Positions 11,313 to 24,567 of a stretch of DNA of 64,000 bases are shown one piece after another (position 1 is the first letter of the stretch; every line of letters starts with the position of its first letter). The notes below the pieces were generated by a model that was not told the origin of the DNA, did no database searches, and saw only the letters and a list, made by a program, of their open reading frames with translations. Origin of the DNA: Rotaria sordida (lineage: Eukaryota > Rotifera > Eurotatoria > Philodinida > Philodinidae); NCBI GenBank assembly GCA_905250125.1, contig CAJNOL010000258.1:1-64000 (forward strand), given 5' to 3'. The position numbers and the translations under genes were made by a program.

Positions 11313-11921
11313 ATGGCAACAGAACCAATTGTTCCATCTCTATGGTTTGTAGAATCATCAGAAGATAGCCATACTACGGCTAGTAGATTAACACCAATTG
11401 ATAATCGTTCAGCACTTTTATCGTATCCACATCGTTCATTATATAAAGCTGAAGTATTAATTAATGGACATTTAAAAAAAAATTGGAATACATGTTGGAC
11501 AAAAGTTGTTGCTGTAAATGAATTAATTATTGGTTTACTTATATTTATTATTGGTATTCTTATTGTTCTTTTTCAATTATCACTTTCATCAACAGCTCAT
11601 GGTATATGGACAGGTGCATTAGCATTCATTGCTGGACTATTTGCTTTTTTTACTATTATCTATCGTCGTCATCGATTTTTTCTTGTCGTTGCTAGTATTC
11701 ATATTATAACTGGTTTAGCATCAACAATTTTAATTTTTATTTCCGTTTTTGCTATTGCATTACAAATGAATAATAAGAATTCAAATTCTACAATAAATAT
11801 TAATGATCGTCAACTTAACTATGGTTTACATATTACACTTATTAGTTTAGGTATTTACGAAAAACTTTTATGTTATACATTCTTAATAATGATCATTCAA
11901 CACACCCACAAGATAGTCTAA
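11313..11921 (+). CDS. Four-transmembrane protein, family uncertain
   Basis: Single open frame of 202 residues starting MATEPIVPSLWF. A cytoplasmic-looking N-terminus of about 65 residues ends with KKNWNTCWTKVV. Four hydrophobic spans follow at about residues 70-90, 96-116, 121-148 and 173-197. A short loop separates spans 1 and 2 (LSSTAHGIWTGALAF), and a larger polar loop with NNKNSNSTININD, containing a possible N-glycosylation site, separates spans 3 and 4. This layout resembles MS4A/CD20-like or MARVEL-type four-span proteins, and the WTG motif before span 2 is common in MS4A-like proteins. I cannot assign the family from sequence alone. No intron is needed. Confidence 0.7.
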   Translation: MATEPIVPSLWFVESSEDSHTTASRLTPIDNRSALLSYPHRSLYKAEVLINGHLKKNWNTCWTKVVAVNELIIGLLIFIIGILIVLFQLSLSSTAHGIWTGALAFIAGLFAFFTIIYRRHRFFLVVASIHIITGLASTILIFISVFAIALQMNNKNSNSTININDRQLNYGLHITLISLGIYEKLLCYTFLIMIIQHTHKIV

Positions 11922-14900
11922 TCATATATATGGACATGGATTGTTTTTTCTTATTGTGATTATTTATTATAGATGCTAAAACTGTTGCATTTTGTCATAT
12001 GTATATATATATGTATATTTGTTCACTTTAAAATAATTGTATGCATTCAAAAATTAATGAATCTCTATTTGATTGTACAGTCATAGTTAATTAGTAATAG
12101 ACTTCTCTTTATATTTATGGTAATTCTATCTCTACAATTATTCAAAATCAATGTTGTATATTTGAAGGGAAAAAAAGAAAGAAAAAGAAGAAATGACAAA
12201 ATATGTTAAGCCTTTTGTTGGCTTACGGCCAATTGTGCAAATGTCAAAAGAAATCTTGAACAGAGTTAATTTTCTTGTTATTGTCATCGTTTCGTTTACG
12301 ATAATATTAACGTTCGTACTAAAGATTTGTAGAATCTGAACGACATTGCATTCTATTTTTTTTCATCATTCTTTCCATCTTTCTCCGACAGATGCAGGAA
12401 CAAAACGGATGCAATTATCCGTTTTTTTTTGTATGTGTATGTTTGATGAACATCCTTGAATGTAGTAAGAGTAAGAGAAAAAAAAGGATCGTTTTCCTTT
12501 GTTTACCGTCACTTTTCTCTTTTAAGTAAATACTATTGCCTTTCGCTTATGTATTATAGATAGTGCAGCTTTCGACGTCTTTTCTCGTCAATGAAAAGAA
12601 GATACATTGTTCTCAAGTATTCCTTTTATGCTCTCTAATCAAATTCTTCTCGTCAAAGCGAGTGATGGGCTTTCATTGCTTCTATTAACGGAAAATGCAT
12701 GTGAACATGACGAAGCAAAAAAGAAACACGGAAGCTATACTCTTCTTTCAATGTCTAATTTTGACATCTAGCGTGCATGCCATGAAGAGAACGTGCTATA
12801 ACGAAAAAACTCTATCGTCGTCGTCGTCGTCGTCGTCAATTAAATTTAACGCACTATGCGCACATATACACGTCCGAGATTGGTTTCAGGGCAGACGAAG
12901 CGCGAAGTAGAATAGTGACCGATATGATTAGACGACGACTTTTCTCCCTGGAGGGTTCTTGACGACAACTTAAAGCAAAAAAGATTAAAGTAAGTGGATG
13001 AATACTAGTATTTTGCATTTTAATAACTGTTTTAACGCTATTCCAATAAAGAAATGAGAGTGTTGTTACTATGATTTGATGTGTCGGATGATGTCCACTT
13101 GTATGCTGCATTAATGATTCAATTTTCTATATGCTACATACGCATAGTCATCACTTCAATAAATAGCATAACTTTGGCTTCCACGATTGATTTAGTACAG
13201 AGTCTGTTCGCTACACATACATACACGCACATAGACACACGCATATAATTCTCAGGAGACAGTTTCCTCTCGAGCATGAGCGCATACATCCGTGCACTAC
13301 TATGCTATAGTACGATAGAGAGAGCAAGAGACCGGTGACATGTCATGAATGATGTTTAACAGAGGAAAGACTCTACTCACCATTATTTCGAAGCAAAAAA
13401 GAAAATGAACAATCATCATCATCGTCATCATCATCATAACTACCCGGGGTGGAACTCAGCAGCATAGTAAATATAGATAAAGAAAAACATAAGGACGATT
13501 TTTATTAGAAAATGAATAAGCATACTTATTCATCTTTTTTCCATTATGTAATCATCATCATCATCATCTTCTTCTTCTACGTCGTTTCTTTTCTTCTGTC
13601 GTACAATAATTACTGGTGACAATAGATTAATTTGAATGAATGCAAGATCCATATAACCTTTTCTTTTTTCTTTTTTTTTTGTCGTATAACGATCGAACAA
13701 TGAAATTTACTTTCGATTTTAGAATTAATTTTTATTCATTCTTTAGTGTATTTATTCACGAAGATCATCTATCATCTAAACGATTTGTGATGTGTCTCCA
13801 ATATTAATTGTTAGCAAACATTGACTTAATTTTCTATCGATACTTTTTTTTCCTGATTGCTTACAAATGAACGAGAGGACTTTTTCTTTTACGCGCTTAT
13901 TCAAGAATAATCATAAATGCAACAGCATCGAGTTCTGTCGTTGTCGTTCTCACACTCTTAACATTTAGAAAAAGAGAAAGAGAGAAAGAACAAGAGAAAG
14001 ATCTCGGCTTTGTTCCTCGCGGGTATTCCGCTTCTTTGTTTTCATTATTTACATAGTAAATGTGGAGCGCACATAGGACAGAGAGAAAAAGAGCTTGCGC
14101 ATCGTCGGATTAAATTATTCATTAGAAAAAAAAGAAGATGAGAGAGTCTTGTCTTCACTATCGTTTCTATATAGATGAACTCAACTATTATTACATCATA
14201 TATTGCATTTATGCGTAAGAATTAATATATAATGTCTGCTATACGAAAAAGAAATTCAATCATATTTTCTTTGATACAACATGTTAAAATTTAAGCATTG
14301 CATTTGGCATCTATTATCATTTGTATCATGTAATTATCAGAGAGAAGAGATTTATCGATAAAAACAGAATATGCATATAGAAAAAAAAAGAAAAAGAAGA
14401 AAAGCTCGTCAAAATATTGAACAATAAACGACAACATCTGACGATTAACGAACATTATTGTGCCTAGAAGGAGTATTGACAACTTGTTGTGTTGTTACTC
14501 ATGTTGTATATATATTGTGTAGACGCATATATATCTATGATTAATCGTTTTTTATGCGCCCCCGACTACTTTGCCTTTCTTGTGCATCACGCAAGTGGCC
14601 TTGACTGCACTAGAAAATAATTACTAGTTCGATCGAAGCTTTGCAACGTTGTTCCACTTAATATTTTGTTTAGGATTTAGCTTGGCATATATGCCAATAT
14701 GGTGCCCACATCCGTTGCAAACAATTGTTATTTTGTATGTATTTGATTAAATAAGTCATAAAATGAATAGGCGATGAAAGTAGAAAATTACTTACAATAA
14801 TAATATCTGGTCATCGACAACAAAAACAAATGGAAGAGACAGAAACCAAAAAAAAGAAAAAGCTAAAGTGAATAAAAAAAACAATATTTTCTAGCAGGTG

Positions 14901-16377
14901 GTGTTAGGCCTCGGTTTTTTTTTGTGTCTTGAATAGAACTAAAAATTGCTTTCCTGATGACCAAAGGGATTTTATATTGACTTATATTTAAACCCATCTG
15001 TCTTGATTATACATATATAGACACATATGCTATTCATCCATATACTCATTTGTATTCATCTCCCTCTTTTTTATTTCAGATTAATTCTGTTATGTTGAAC
15101 ATTCATAACGTGATCTCTCAACGGGATCTTCTTTGTTCAAACAAAGACCGAATACACACACACACACACATATCTGCAAACATATATGCATGCTGTACAA
15201 CAATGAGAAGAACAAGAGAAAAAAAAAGAAAAATTAAAAAAAATGAGACGGCCCGATGTCGTGCTGGAACGTTTTTTTCCCCTTTTCTTTTTCTTTCCTT
15301 TTCGTATTAGTTGAACTATCTGCTTTTGCCTTGGGTTTTCTTTCCTACACTTATTATATATCTTAAGCAATAACGAATAGTTTTCCTAGGACCATTGAAC
15401 TGGAATAGCGTCATATACATATAACAGAAAGAAGAAAGAAAGAAAGAAAGAAGTCTTTTTCTCATCAATCCAATTTAATTTTATGAATGTAAGCAGGTGT
15501 CCATTTTCTTCATGCTTCCGGTAGATTGACTGGTGGTGAAATATTCCGTTTTTTTTTTTGCTTCTTATTTTTTTCTTTTAGTTGAGATAGTTCTTTTTCT
15601 ATAAGCACTTGACCGAGAACGTGCGTGTACGTTCGTTGCATAAAGAAAGCTAAAGAAAGAGGGAGGGAGAGAAAGGGGGCGCAAAAAAATGGAGAGACAG
15701 AGCGAGAGCGAGAGAGAGAGAGAAAGAAAAGATACGAACGTACTCTGCCTCTCTCTCTTGTCATCACCCTCATTCGACCATTCAACTACTTACGCGGAAG
15801 TCGGAAGAAGAACAAGAGAGAGAGAGAAAGACAGAAATATTGAGAAAAAAAAAGTTTCACAGGATTGGAATTATAGCCGTCTGAAACAACAACAACAACA
15901 ACTGCAGTGCGCAAAAACACAATGCAGAATTGTGGAATTACGAAAGCGATAAACAGACATTAGTTAAAGTAACCAATACTAAACGAACAACGACAATAAT
16001 AAAACAAAGAACGATCGGTATGGAATGTTATTTTATATTTTTGGAAAAATGCCAAGATTTAAGCAATGTTCCTTCTTTTTTCTCCTTTTCACAGATCTAT
16101 AGATTAGACACACTCTATGGGGCGAAAACTAAAGATAGATTCTTCTTCTTCGTCTTTTTTTTTCTTTGCTTTACAGACGAGTTATCCGACCGTAAATTAA
16201 TCTGTAAATGGTTTACATCGCTCTGTGCTCTATATATATAAATATATGTATGTGTACAATGTATATATCATTGTCTATCAAAGAAAATTCCTTGTTGTTT
16301 GTTGTTTTACATAAGTTAATGGTAAGATTATATTTATTTGTTTTTTTGTTTTTTTCTTTCTTAGATCAAAAATAAAT
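11922..16377. other. Long non-coding stretch rich in simple repeats
   Basis: No convincing gene in about 4.4 kb. Microsatellites: (TCG)n at 12818-12837, (ATC)n at 13414-13434 and 13552-13570, (AC)n at 15155-15170, (GAAA)n at 15428-15451, (GA)n at 15694-15721. GC content rises locally in 12550-12950, 13200-13340 and 15600-15800 relative to the gene deserts elsewhere. Short open frames here are made of low-complexity codons and look fortuitous. It lies upstream of the Ig-domain gene and may contain its regulatory DNA. Confidence 0.5.
16345..16364 (+). promoter_or_regulatory. Acceptor-like site before the Ig-domain gene
   Basis: A T-rich tract ending CTTTCTTAG lies 13 bases before the start codon at 16378. 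It may be a trans-splice acceptor or the end of a 5' UTR intron. Confidence 0.4.
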
Positions 16378-17695
16378 ATGTTTTTCATATCAATTATCTT
16401 TCTAACTATTATTAATCCTTCAATACAATCAGGTCAACCATCATTAAAATTAACATTTGTTCCTGATGAAACATATTTTACAAATGGTCATCATGTTGAT
16501 ATTCTATGTGAATTACTTAATCCAAATGAACATACAGAATCACCACAATTATGGCATGTTGATTTAAAAACTGGTAAACATACACCAATATCACGTTTAT
16601 TAGTAAATTCACCAACAAATGAAGCACCAGATATATTTAAACGAAATTCTAATAAACGTATAGAATTTCTTAAAAAAAATCATATACGTATAAAAAACTT
16701 ACTATTAGAAGATTCATCACGATACGCATGTAATTGTCCTGATTGTGAACAACAATTAGAAGAACAAAACAAACTTTTACAAATTATGAAACTAGTTGAA
16801 CCTATATGGTATATTGAACCTGGTTGGCCAATGCAAGAAAATGCTAAAACAACAATAAGATGTATAGCTAATGATTTTTATCCATATGTAAATTATAAAA
16901 TAATTCAGAATCATCATGAAATCAATCAACTAGGTAAAAGTGTAACACCAACTACAGATTTATTTCCACAAAAATTCTCTTGGGAAGCAACTGTTATGCC
17001 AACAGCTGATTGGCATAATCAAACATTACGATGTACAGTTACTCAAGGTTTGTTTGTTTTTTTTTCTTTTGATACAAAAAAATAAAGAAATTATTCTATT
17101 CTTTATAAAAATAGGTAATACAGAACAACATGCAACAAAAGTTCTTGATGTTTTATTTACTCCACGTTTTCTTAAATGTGAGGAAAAACAATATGTTAAT
17201 TCAACAAAAGAAAATGCAACAATTGAATGTTCATATTCAGGAAATCCAGCACCAACATTAACATGGTTTCGTCAAATAGATGAAAAACCTATTAAACCTG
17301 AAACAGGTATTACTATTGAAACAAAAGATGAACATCATGGTAAATATAAAAGTATTGTTATATTTGATCGTGAAAAATTAATATCTATGCCATCAACAAC
17401 AACATTAACAACAACAACAATAAAATCTTCTAATGGAAAATCAGATTTAATAAATAAACCAAAAGCTATTGCAGGAGATAATTATTATCAACAATTATTA
17501 AATGATGGCTTTATTGTTAAATTAACACATAATGATGAAGTAAAAGGTTTTCATAAAATTACCATAGTTAGTGATATAAATGAAGTACGATCAACTAAAC
17601 TTGATAATTCATCAATTAAAACGATACAAAATCTTTCAACATCTATTATCTTATTATCATTTTTAACTGTTCTCTATATGATACAATATCATTAA
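16378..17695 (+). CDS. Immunoglobulin-superfamily surface protein
   Basis: Exons 16378-17047 and 17115-17695, phase 1, about 416 residues. The N-terminus is a clear signal peptide (hydrophobic to about residue 18, IQSGQPS after it). Ig domain 1 has Cys in HVDILCELL and SRYACNC. Domain 2 resembles a C1-type fold, with TTIRCIANDFYP and TLRCTVTQG. Domain 3 starts ATIECSYSGNPAPTLTWFRQ, an I-set style B and C strand. Its expected second Cys near KITIVSD is absent, and a Thr-rich insert occurs before it. The C-terminus has a small-residue site (DNSS) and ends in a hydrophobic tail (STSIILLSFLTVLYMIQYH), as in a GPI signal or a single-span anchor with almost no cytoplasmic part. Likely an extracellular adhesion or recognition protein; orthology is unknown. 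Confidence 0.78.
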
Positions 17696-20600
17696 AAGAA
17701 CTAAAATCAACAAACAAATTTTTCTTTTTGTTCATTTTACAATTACATATATATATATATACATGCATAAATATTCGTTCTACTTCAACTTTCTAGTCTC
17801 TCGTATTTTTCTACTAATTGTTTGTTTTTTTCCTTTTCTTCACTTTCGTGCCCTGTTTACTCGGGTTTATTTACATCGATTTGGTATGAAACAAAAGAGA
17901 GTATCTGGACGCGGACATTATATACATATTATTATTTGTGCAAATCGTCTCGAACAGTGTTCGTTGTGCAACATAGAAATACAAAAAAAAAACCAAAACT
18001 AATTTAATATTTGTTTATTGTTGTCTTGTATACGTAAATGTCTAATATTTGCCTGGCTATTTGTTTTTTTTTCTTTTTGTACAAGTTTCTCGTTCTAATT
18101 TACATGATTTTCTTTTTATTGCCAAGACAATCGATCGAACAACAATATTTCTTAGTAGAGACATGCCGTCGGATGTGAACTAGCTTGCATTTCACACTCG
18201 GCTAGCTGCCGGTGTGCGTGTGGAATTACTTTTTCTTCTTTTTTTTTAAGCTCGTGTCGCATCTAAATCGGACAGTGGTCTAGAAAAGCACTTATCGTCT
18301 TTGATGATAATGATAAGAAATGAGTTCACATCCGAATTGCTGAAGTAACACGTCTTAATTGATTTTTTTTTCTCAATTTAGCAATCACCCATAGTGAAAA
18401 AGTTTTTATCATTTATTAAAAAAAAAATGTGATCGCAGATGGACAAAAGATCATGTTGCGAATATAAATGAGTTATTGACATCTGTCACATCTGGAAGCT
18501 CTTTCTTTTTTATTATTTGAATTAAATTTTAAAATTTTCTGTTGTTGTTTTTTTTCTTTTTTGATAAATATGTAGATGATTATAATCTAATCCCAATGCG
18601 ATATTATTCATTGATGCTTATCACAAGTAGAATCGATTGAACTACAGGGAATTATTGTTAACATATAAGAAAAAAAACAAGGATAGAATCAGTTATTATA
18701 TTATAGAGAAGTTAATAAAAAACAAAAAAATTTTGTTTTTATTGACAAGTCTGATAGTCAAACAATTCGTCAACATCAATGTAAACGTTTTTAAAAAAGA
18801 GTATTGAATGAGAAGATTATATTTTTATGTAAATACATACAAGTGACATTGAATGTCGCTTTGAATAATTATTTTCATCGTCGTTCATCTTAATGACAGA
18901 TTACTAAGCAGATGCGTAAATGTAAGGTTAAATGAATTTTTATAAATGCTTTCAACAAACAAATCAAACAAAAAAAAAAAAAGAAGCTTTTTCTACTAAG
19001 GATAAAGAAGCAGATGATATGCAAAATAAGTTTTTATTTTTAGAAAATATATATTCATAGAAGTTAAGCTCATCTAATTGAATAGCATCTGTTCTCTTAT
19101 CAAATTGTTTTCTTTTGAAGTTTTGCTTGAACTATATTGAAGATGATGAGTGACTAGTCATTTTTATATGTTCTTGTCTGAGAAGACATCATATCTTCTA
19201 TATTATTTCTGATCATCGAAATGATTTCCCATGAGAGATAAAAATGAGAGCATCATTGGATCGATATGGCAAAAAAAAATGAAATGAATGGTTATTGCGT
19301 TCACATTGTAATCCATCATCTGACCAGTACATTTGGTTAATTGAATAATATAATATTCTTTCTGAGACACTGTACTAATTTCTTCAATTAAAATTTTTTC
19401 AATATTTTATATATGATCATTAATTACAATTAGAGATTAAAATAAATTATGGAAATATTTTTAGATATTCAAACTGAATGAACTTTTTTTTTTTTTATAT
19501 AGAAAAATACTTCATTGTTCATTTATTCTTAATCCATTTCGATGATAAAGTAAATTTAATCTTTCTTCCGTTTCTATAATTATAATTTCTAAATTTCTTT
19601 TTTCTTCTTTTTTTGTAATAAGAAAGCAGGAAACTTTTCTGACTATAAGATTAAATACGACATTATTAATTATTTTCTTGAGATGGTCTTTATGAAAAGA
19701 CAGAAACTAAAAGTCCCTATTGTATTTTATGATGCTTTTGTTTTGAACAAAAAAGAAAAAAACCTCTCTCGATATATATATATAATACCATTGATTGTGT
19801 TTATAAGTTCTTCTCCTTCTAAGACTAACTTTTGGTATTTATAATTAATTACTTATATTAACGAACACATGTGTAAAAATATTTTTTTTTTCTGAATAAT
19901 AATTACATGAAAAAAAAATTGTATCAGGAAATAGCTTAGACTACTTAATTACATGTAATTGTATACATGAACATTACAATCAATAAGATAAGAAGAAAAA
20001 GAATCGTATTTGTAGAACAATTTTCTATAATTGAGAAAATTGTATAAATTAAATAAGTAGTGCAAACTCAAATCAATATTTAATGCATATAGTACTGCTT
20101 AGTTATGTACAAACAATATATATCTTAATTATTTCTTTATTGATATTTTAAATTAAGTAAATCTTAGAAAATGTTTACTATACATAAACTTCAATAAGCA
20201 TGAAAATTTGACGATTTTGAATATCTTCAATTATATCATATATAATTAACATGTTATTTTAGGTACATACAGTCATTGTGTTTTACAAAAGAAAAAAAAG
20301 AAAAGCAATGTTCGATTTCACTATTGATTTAAATAGAAAATAAAATTCATTGACATATTGTTTAGCAAATTTTTTTATGCAATCACAGTTATTTCTATTA
20401 TTTTAAATTAATATATATTTATTAATTTCTTGTGACACATTCTTGATGCATAAAAATCAAGTGTTATTTTATTTCTAACATCTATATAAAACTTGCCCTC
20501 TCGCATCTTTTTATAGGTATGAATTAAATAGTGTGACTAATGTTTTGACATAATTGATAATGATGTAAATAGTTATCAACAAAAGAGCGCAATAAAACAT

Positions 20601-20914
20601 TTAACTATCACTTGTTTCATATTGCAAAAAAAAAAAAGATCTTGCATACAAAAGACCTTGTCTATAAGATAGATCAGTAACTCTTGATATGAACTATCAA
20701 TATCAAGGTAAAAAAAGCCAAATGTTACACTTCATTGATTATTAACACTTCCTTATGTATGTATTTCAATTGATGAATAAAAGAAAGAACAAATAGTCAG
20801 TTGAAAAAAAAAAAGAATCACCGTACTAATAGTTCTAGTAATTTTCATTTGTCATCATTGACATTTATTTGATACAAAACTGATATCTCTTAATTAAAAT
20901 ACGAAGAAATAATA
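17696..20914. other. Non-coding stretch
   Basis: 3.2 kb of AT-rich DNA with many poly-T and poly-A runs. A GC-richer patch at about 18160-18230 contains a GCTAGCTGCCGG segment. No coding exon, RNA gene or clear repeat recognised. Confidence 0.45.
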
Positions 20915-22611
20915 ATGTCTTCACTATCTTATGATGAAAATGAATTTTCTCATCGACAAGGAAGTATTACATCGGTTGTTGACGAAGAAGAAATAACAAC
21001 TGCTAGTGACGTACCAATAAGACGACAAAATCAAGATTTAGCATCAGAACAACGTTTATCATCATCATCATTTTCAAATGATTATTTAAAAGTACCAAAT
21101 ATTGATGATACTCAATCAACTAATATTGAAAAAGAATCTCAAATGGCAACTATGAATTTTCAAACTGGACCTGATATAAGTATTGAAGATAATACAATAC
21201 CAAGTTGGAAACATTTATCAAATAATATATCAATAGATGATCAACATTATCGAAATATGTCACAATCAGATTCAATGGATGAAATTACAGTAAGTTTTGG
21301 CTTTCAACATCAAGATGATATTGAAAATAGAGAACGATTAAAACAAAATTCAACTGAAGAAATAGATCCTACAATTGATTATGAAACATTGGTTCGCTCA
21401 AGAAAACTTTATGTTGATCCGAATCCAGAATACATACGAAAACCACAAATGATTTCTCCACTTACATATAAACAAAATATAAGAATTAAATTTTTAAAAC
21501 CACCACCTGTTCCACAAGGACCTTTAATTATTCGTGAAGTTCGTCCACCTCAACCTCCACCACCACCACCTCTCGTATGTTAAAATCTTTATCTACAAAA
21601 AAAAAAAAAAACAAAAATCTTTATTTTCATAAAAGATTATTCGTCAACGTCCTATACCTCCTGTTTCACAACCACCCATTATTCTTCGTGAAAAACCTCC
21701 ACAAGTACCGAAGACTATAACAAGTAAATTAGAGGTTTCTTTTCGTTTATTAAAACAATATTTTCATTATTTAATTAGCACAAGTTTTAACAAAAACTCT
21801 TCCACCTGTTACACCTCCACCACGTTCAATTATTATTGAAAGAGTACCTTCATTGCCACCTAAACCACCTGATGTTATCATCGAACGTTGGATACCTTAT
21901 GAAGCTCTGACACAAAAACGTAAAGTTATTGTTCAACGATGTGAAGAACCAAAGCCATATCCACCACCAAAAAATGTTATCGTTACGTAATTAAAAAAAG
22001 AAACTTCCTTCTCTGATATTTTCTATATTTCAACTATTTAAGATATGATCAAATTCAAGTAAAAGTTGTTCGCCAATTTGAACGACTTGGTATTTCACCG
22101 GAAGATCCTGAAAAATATTCAGCACGTTATGGAAATACTTTACTTGATCCAAAAGATTTATTAGCACAAGTAAAAGAACTTGGTATTACAGAAGATCTTG
22201 TATGTCATGTTTGTTTTTTGGATTTTAAATAAGAATAATTATATTATATTTAATTTAGTCACCACCACTTTTAGCTGATCGTGAAATAATAAAACAATTA
22301 ACAACTAATCCATTTGATCAAGTTAAATTTGATAAAAGTTTTTCAGGTAATAATACAACGGATAAAGCTATTTATAGCGATATAGATAATAGTACTTACA
22401 CTCCTACATATGAAAATCTTGTCGATGGATCATCATCATCGATGAGTCATAATGAATGGAGTGAACATTCGATCGACCAAGAAAGTATGACGTATTTGTT
22501 TTGACAGAAGTTTTTATAAATATTTTTCTTTTTTATTTGTTAGATAATACGAAAGATATATATGCTCAATTAGCTCAATATGGCTTAACGAAAGAACCAA
22601 ATTCATATTAA
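20915..22611 (+). CDS. Proline-rich protein of unknown function
   Basis: Exons 20915-21574, 21636-21723, 21779-21986, 22043-22199, 22259-22484, 22544-22611; all phases agree; 468 residues. The N-terminal half is acidic and Ser/Asn-rich, probably disordered. From about residue 190 to 310 there are repeated units of the type P-P-x-I-I-x-R or I-I-E-R, e.g. GPLIIREVRPPQPPPPPP, PPIILREKPP, RSIIIERVP, DVIIERWIPYE. The C-terminal part contains VRQFERLGISPEDPEKYSAR and a helical stretch, then a Ser-rich tail. The alternating I/V-I-x-R and proline pattern recalls the V/P-rich repeats of articulin or alveolin-type cytoskeletal proteins, but that is a weak resemblance. I do not recognise an orthologue. 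Lack of stops and consistent splice phases make it a real gene. Confidence 0.75.
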
Positions 22612-23892
22612 AATAAAAGATGATATTTTTCCTTTTTCCTTTTTTTTTTTTTTTGTAATTTTAATAGATTAGTTATTGAATTAATTTTTGTTTATGTATT
22701 TTATTATTGAACAAATATTTTTAATGATTAGGAAAAAAAAGATAAGATCAGATATTGGTCTTATTTTGTTTTTCTTTTAGGAATTGTTTCCTATTTTTGT
22801 TTGCAATAAAATATTTAGAAAAGAAAATCTTTTTTTGTTTGTTTGTTTGCAAAAATTCAAAAAAAACGGATCTCCTACAAATGATTAATGAATACTTTCG
22901 AAGAAGAAAAAACATGCTAGTACAATCCCTATGGGATCAAAATGTGACATACTAGAGAGCTGTTGGTAATGTAAAAGTGAAGATTAATCAATATATGTTA
23001 CAGTTTTATGAATTCCTACCTACTGTTAATGCATGTCGATGATGAAAGATATTAATCGCAATATATATTACAGTGAGTGTGAACGAAAAGTAAAGGACAA
23101 CTGTCATTTTAATTCTACAATGAACCTCGACTTCGCGGTTATGTATATTACGTTGAAGAGGCCTTGGTAAGGTGTCTGTCATGTCTGTAGGGGATCTCCG
23201 TGTACTTCAACACTCCTTTTAAATCGTCTTTCAAAAAAAAAATAGCATCCATTCAATTTAACGCTTTTACATATAAGAATAACATGTTTACAATGTACTA
23301 TAGTCATATTATTTTCCATACTCATTTCTGACATATTAATTTTTTTTCCTTTTTTTTATTTACTAATAACTTAATAGTGATCAGCTATCTTTTTAATGGA
23401 TTACAAAATGTTCACACATATACAACAGAAATGTAATATATAGATGATAAGTAAAGACTACGGAGAAATAGTAATATAACATTCAAATAAGCTTTTTTGC
23501 AAATTTTATTCAGTTCTATTAAACATCGCTATGTAACTACTGGGAATCAAATCAATAAATCAAGAATTCTTGTTTTATAATACAAAGACAATATGACAAG
23601 ATAGATATATAAGTCTATCAACACGTTAAGAAAACTGAAAAATATCCAATTGAGACATTTCCTTCATTGGAATGCTTTTTTTAACGTCATCTATACTTAC
23701 AATTCTTTTGATAATTAACCATAAGGATTCCATATTTTTTTTCCATACAATCTGTAAATGGATGATATATTATGTCATCTTATATCTTGCTATTCTATCA
23801 GTATACATATGATTGGAGAATAGGAAAAAGAAAACATATTCGTATTGTTCCAAGATTGTTGTTTTTTTTCTCAATTCCAAGGACTATTAATT
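22612..23892. other. Intergenic stretch
   Basis: 1.3 kb, AT-rich. A short GC-richer patch lies at 23100-23210. No gene or repeat recognised. The last bases (CTCAATTCCAAG, AG at 23880-23881) form an acceptor-like site 11 bases before the methyltransferase start. Confidence 0.4.
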
Positions 23893-24567
23893 ATGGCTAA
23901 AATAAAAATTTGTTATTTAAATGTATATGAAAGTCATTTATTTCCTTTAACAACTCTATTGAATGAACATAATGAATCACTTGAAATTTGTCAAACAAAA
24001 ATTGGTTCTGTTGGTAGTTGGTGTTGGGAATCAGCAATATGTTTAGCTGAATATTGTTATGATCATATGTTTAATCAATTTAAAAATAAACGTATTGTTG
24101 AAATTGGTAGTGGTACAGGTATTGTTGGACTACAATTATGTGCATTAGGTGGAAATGTTACTTTAACTGATCGTGAAGAATATCTTGAATTAATTAATTA
24201 TAATATTAAAAAAAATCAACAGGTTCTTACAGGACAAGCACAAGCTAGAACATTATTTTGGGGTGATGAATTAAATGAAAATGATGATTGTTTTCAAAAT
24301 CTTGATTTTGTTATTGTTGCTAATTGTGTATATCATTCAATTGAATTAGATGAATTAATAAAAACAATATGTAATTTATGTCCAGAAAATTCTCAAACAT
24401 GTTTATTATGTTGTTATGAATTACGTAGTGATGGTATTCGTCGATTAGTAAATGAATTTCATCAAAAATTAATTGAAAAAAAATTTTCTATTCAATATAT
24501 TGAAAACAAAGATTTTCGTGAAAAATATCAAAATGATTATAATGCAATAGTTAAATGTCAACGATAA
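23893..24567 (+). CDS. VCPKMT: Protein-lysine methyltransferase, VCPKMT/METTL21D-like
   Basis: Uninterrupted frame of 224 residues (human VCPKMT has about 229). Seven-beta-strand methyltransferase of the METTL21 group, which in animals trimethylates a lysine of the AAA ATPase VCP/p97 using S-adenosylmethionine. Marks: WCWESAICLAEY, the SAM-binding motif VEIGSGTGIVGL (about residues 69-80), LTDREEYLELINYNIKKN, ARTLFWGDE, and CCYELRS. The post-strand-4 motif normally read as D-C-[IV]-Y is N-C-V-Y here (Asn144), a substitution at a family-conserved acidic residue. An in-frame ATG exists upstream at 23845, but MAKIKICYLN fits the family start, and the acceptor-like AG at 23880-23881 would remove the earlier ATG. 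Other METTL21 members are possible, but VCPKMT is the closest by pattern. Confidence 0.85.
   Translation: MAKIKICYLNVYESHLFPLTTLLNEHNESLEICQTKIGSVGSWCWESAICLAEYCYDHMFNQFKNKRIVEIGSGTGIVGLQLCALGGNVTLTDREEYLELINYNIKKNQQVLTGQAQARTLFWGDELNENDDCFQNLDFVIVANCVYHSIELDELIKTICNLCPENSQTCLLCCYELRSDGIRRLVNEFHQKLIEKKFSIQYIENKDFREKYQNDYNAIVKCQR

Noticed and set aside
15137-15952. Several overlapping frames of 70-90 codons on both strands
   Set aside because: They are produced by purine- and pyrimidine-rich microsatellites; composition is dominated by Arg/Glu/Lys or Ser/Phe repeats with no family resemblance.
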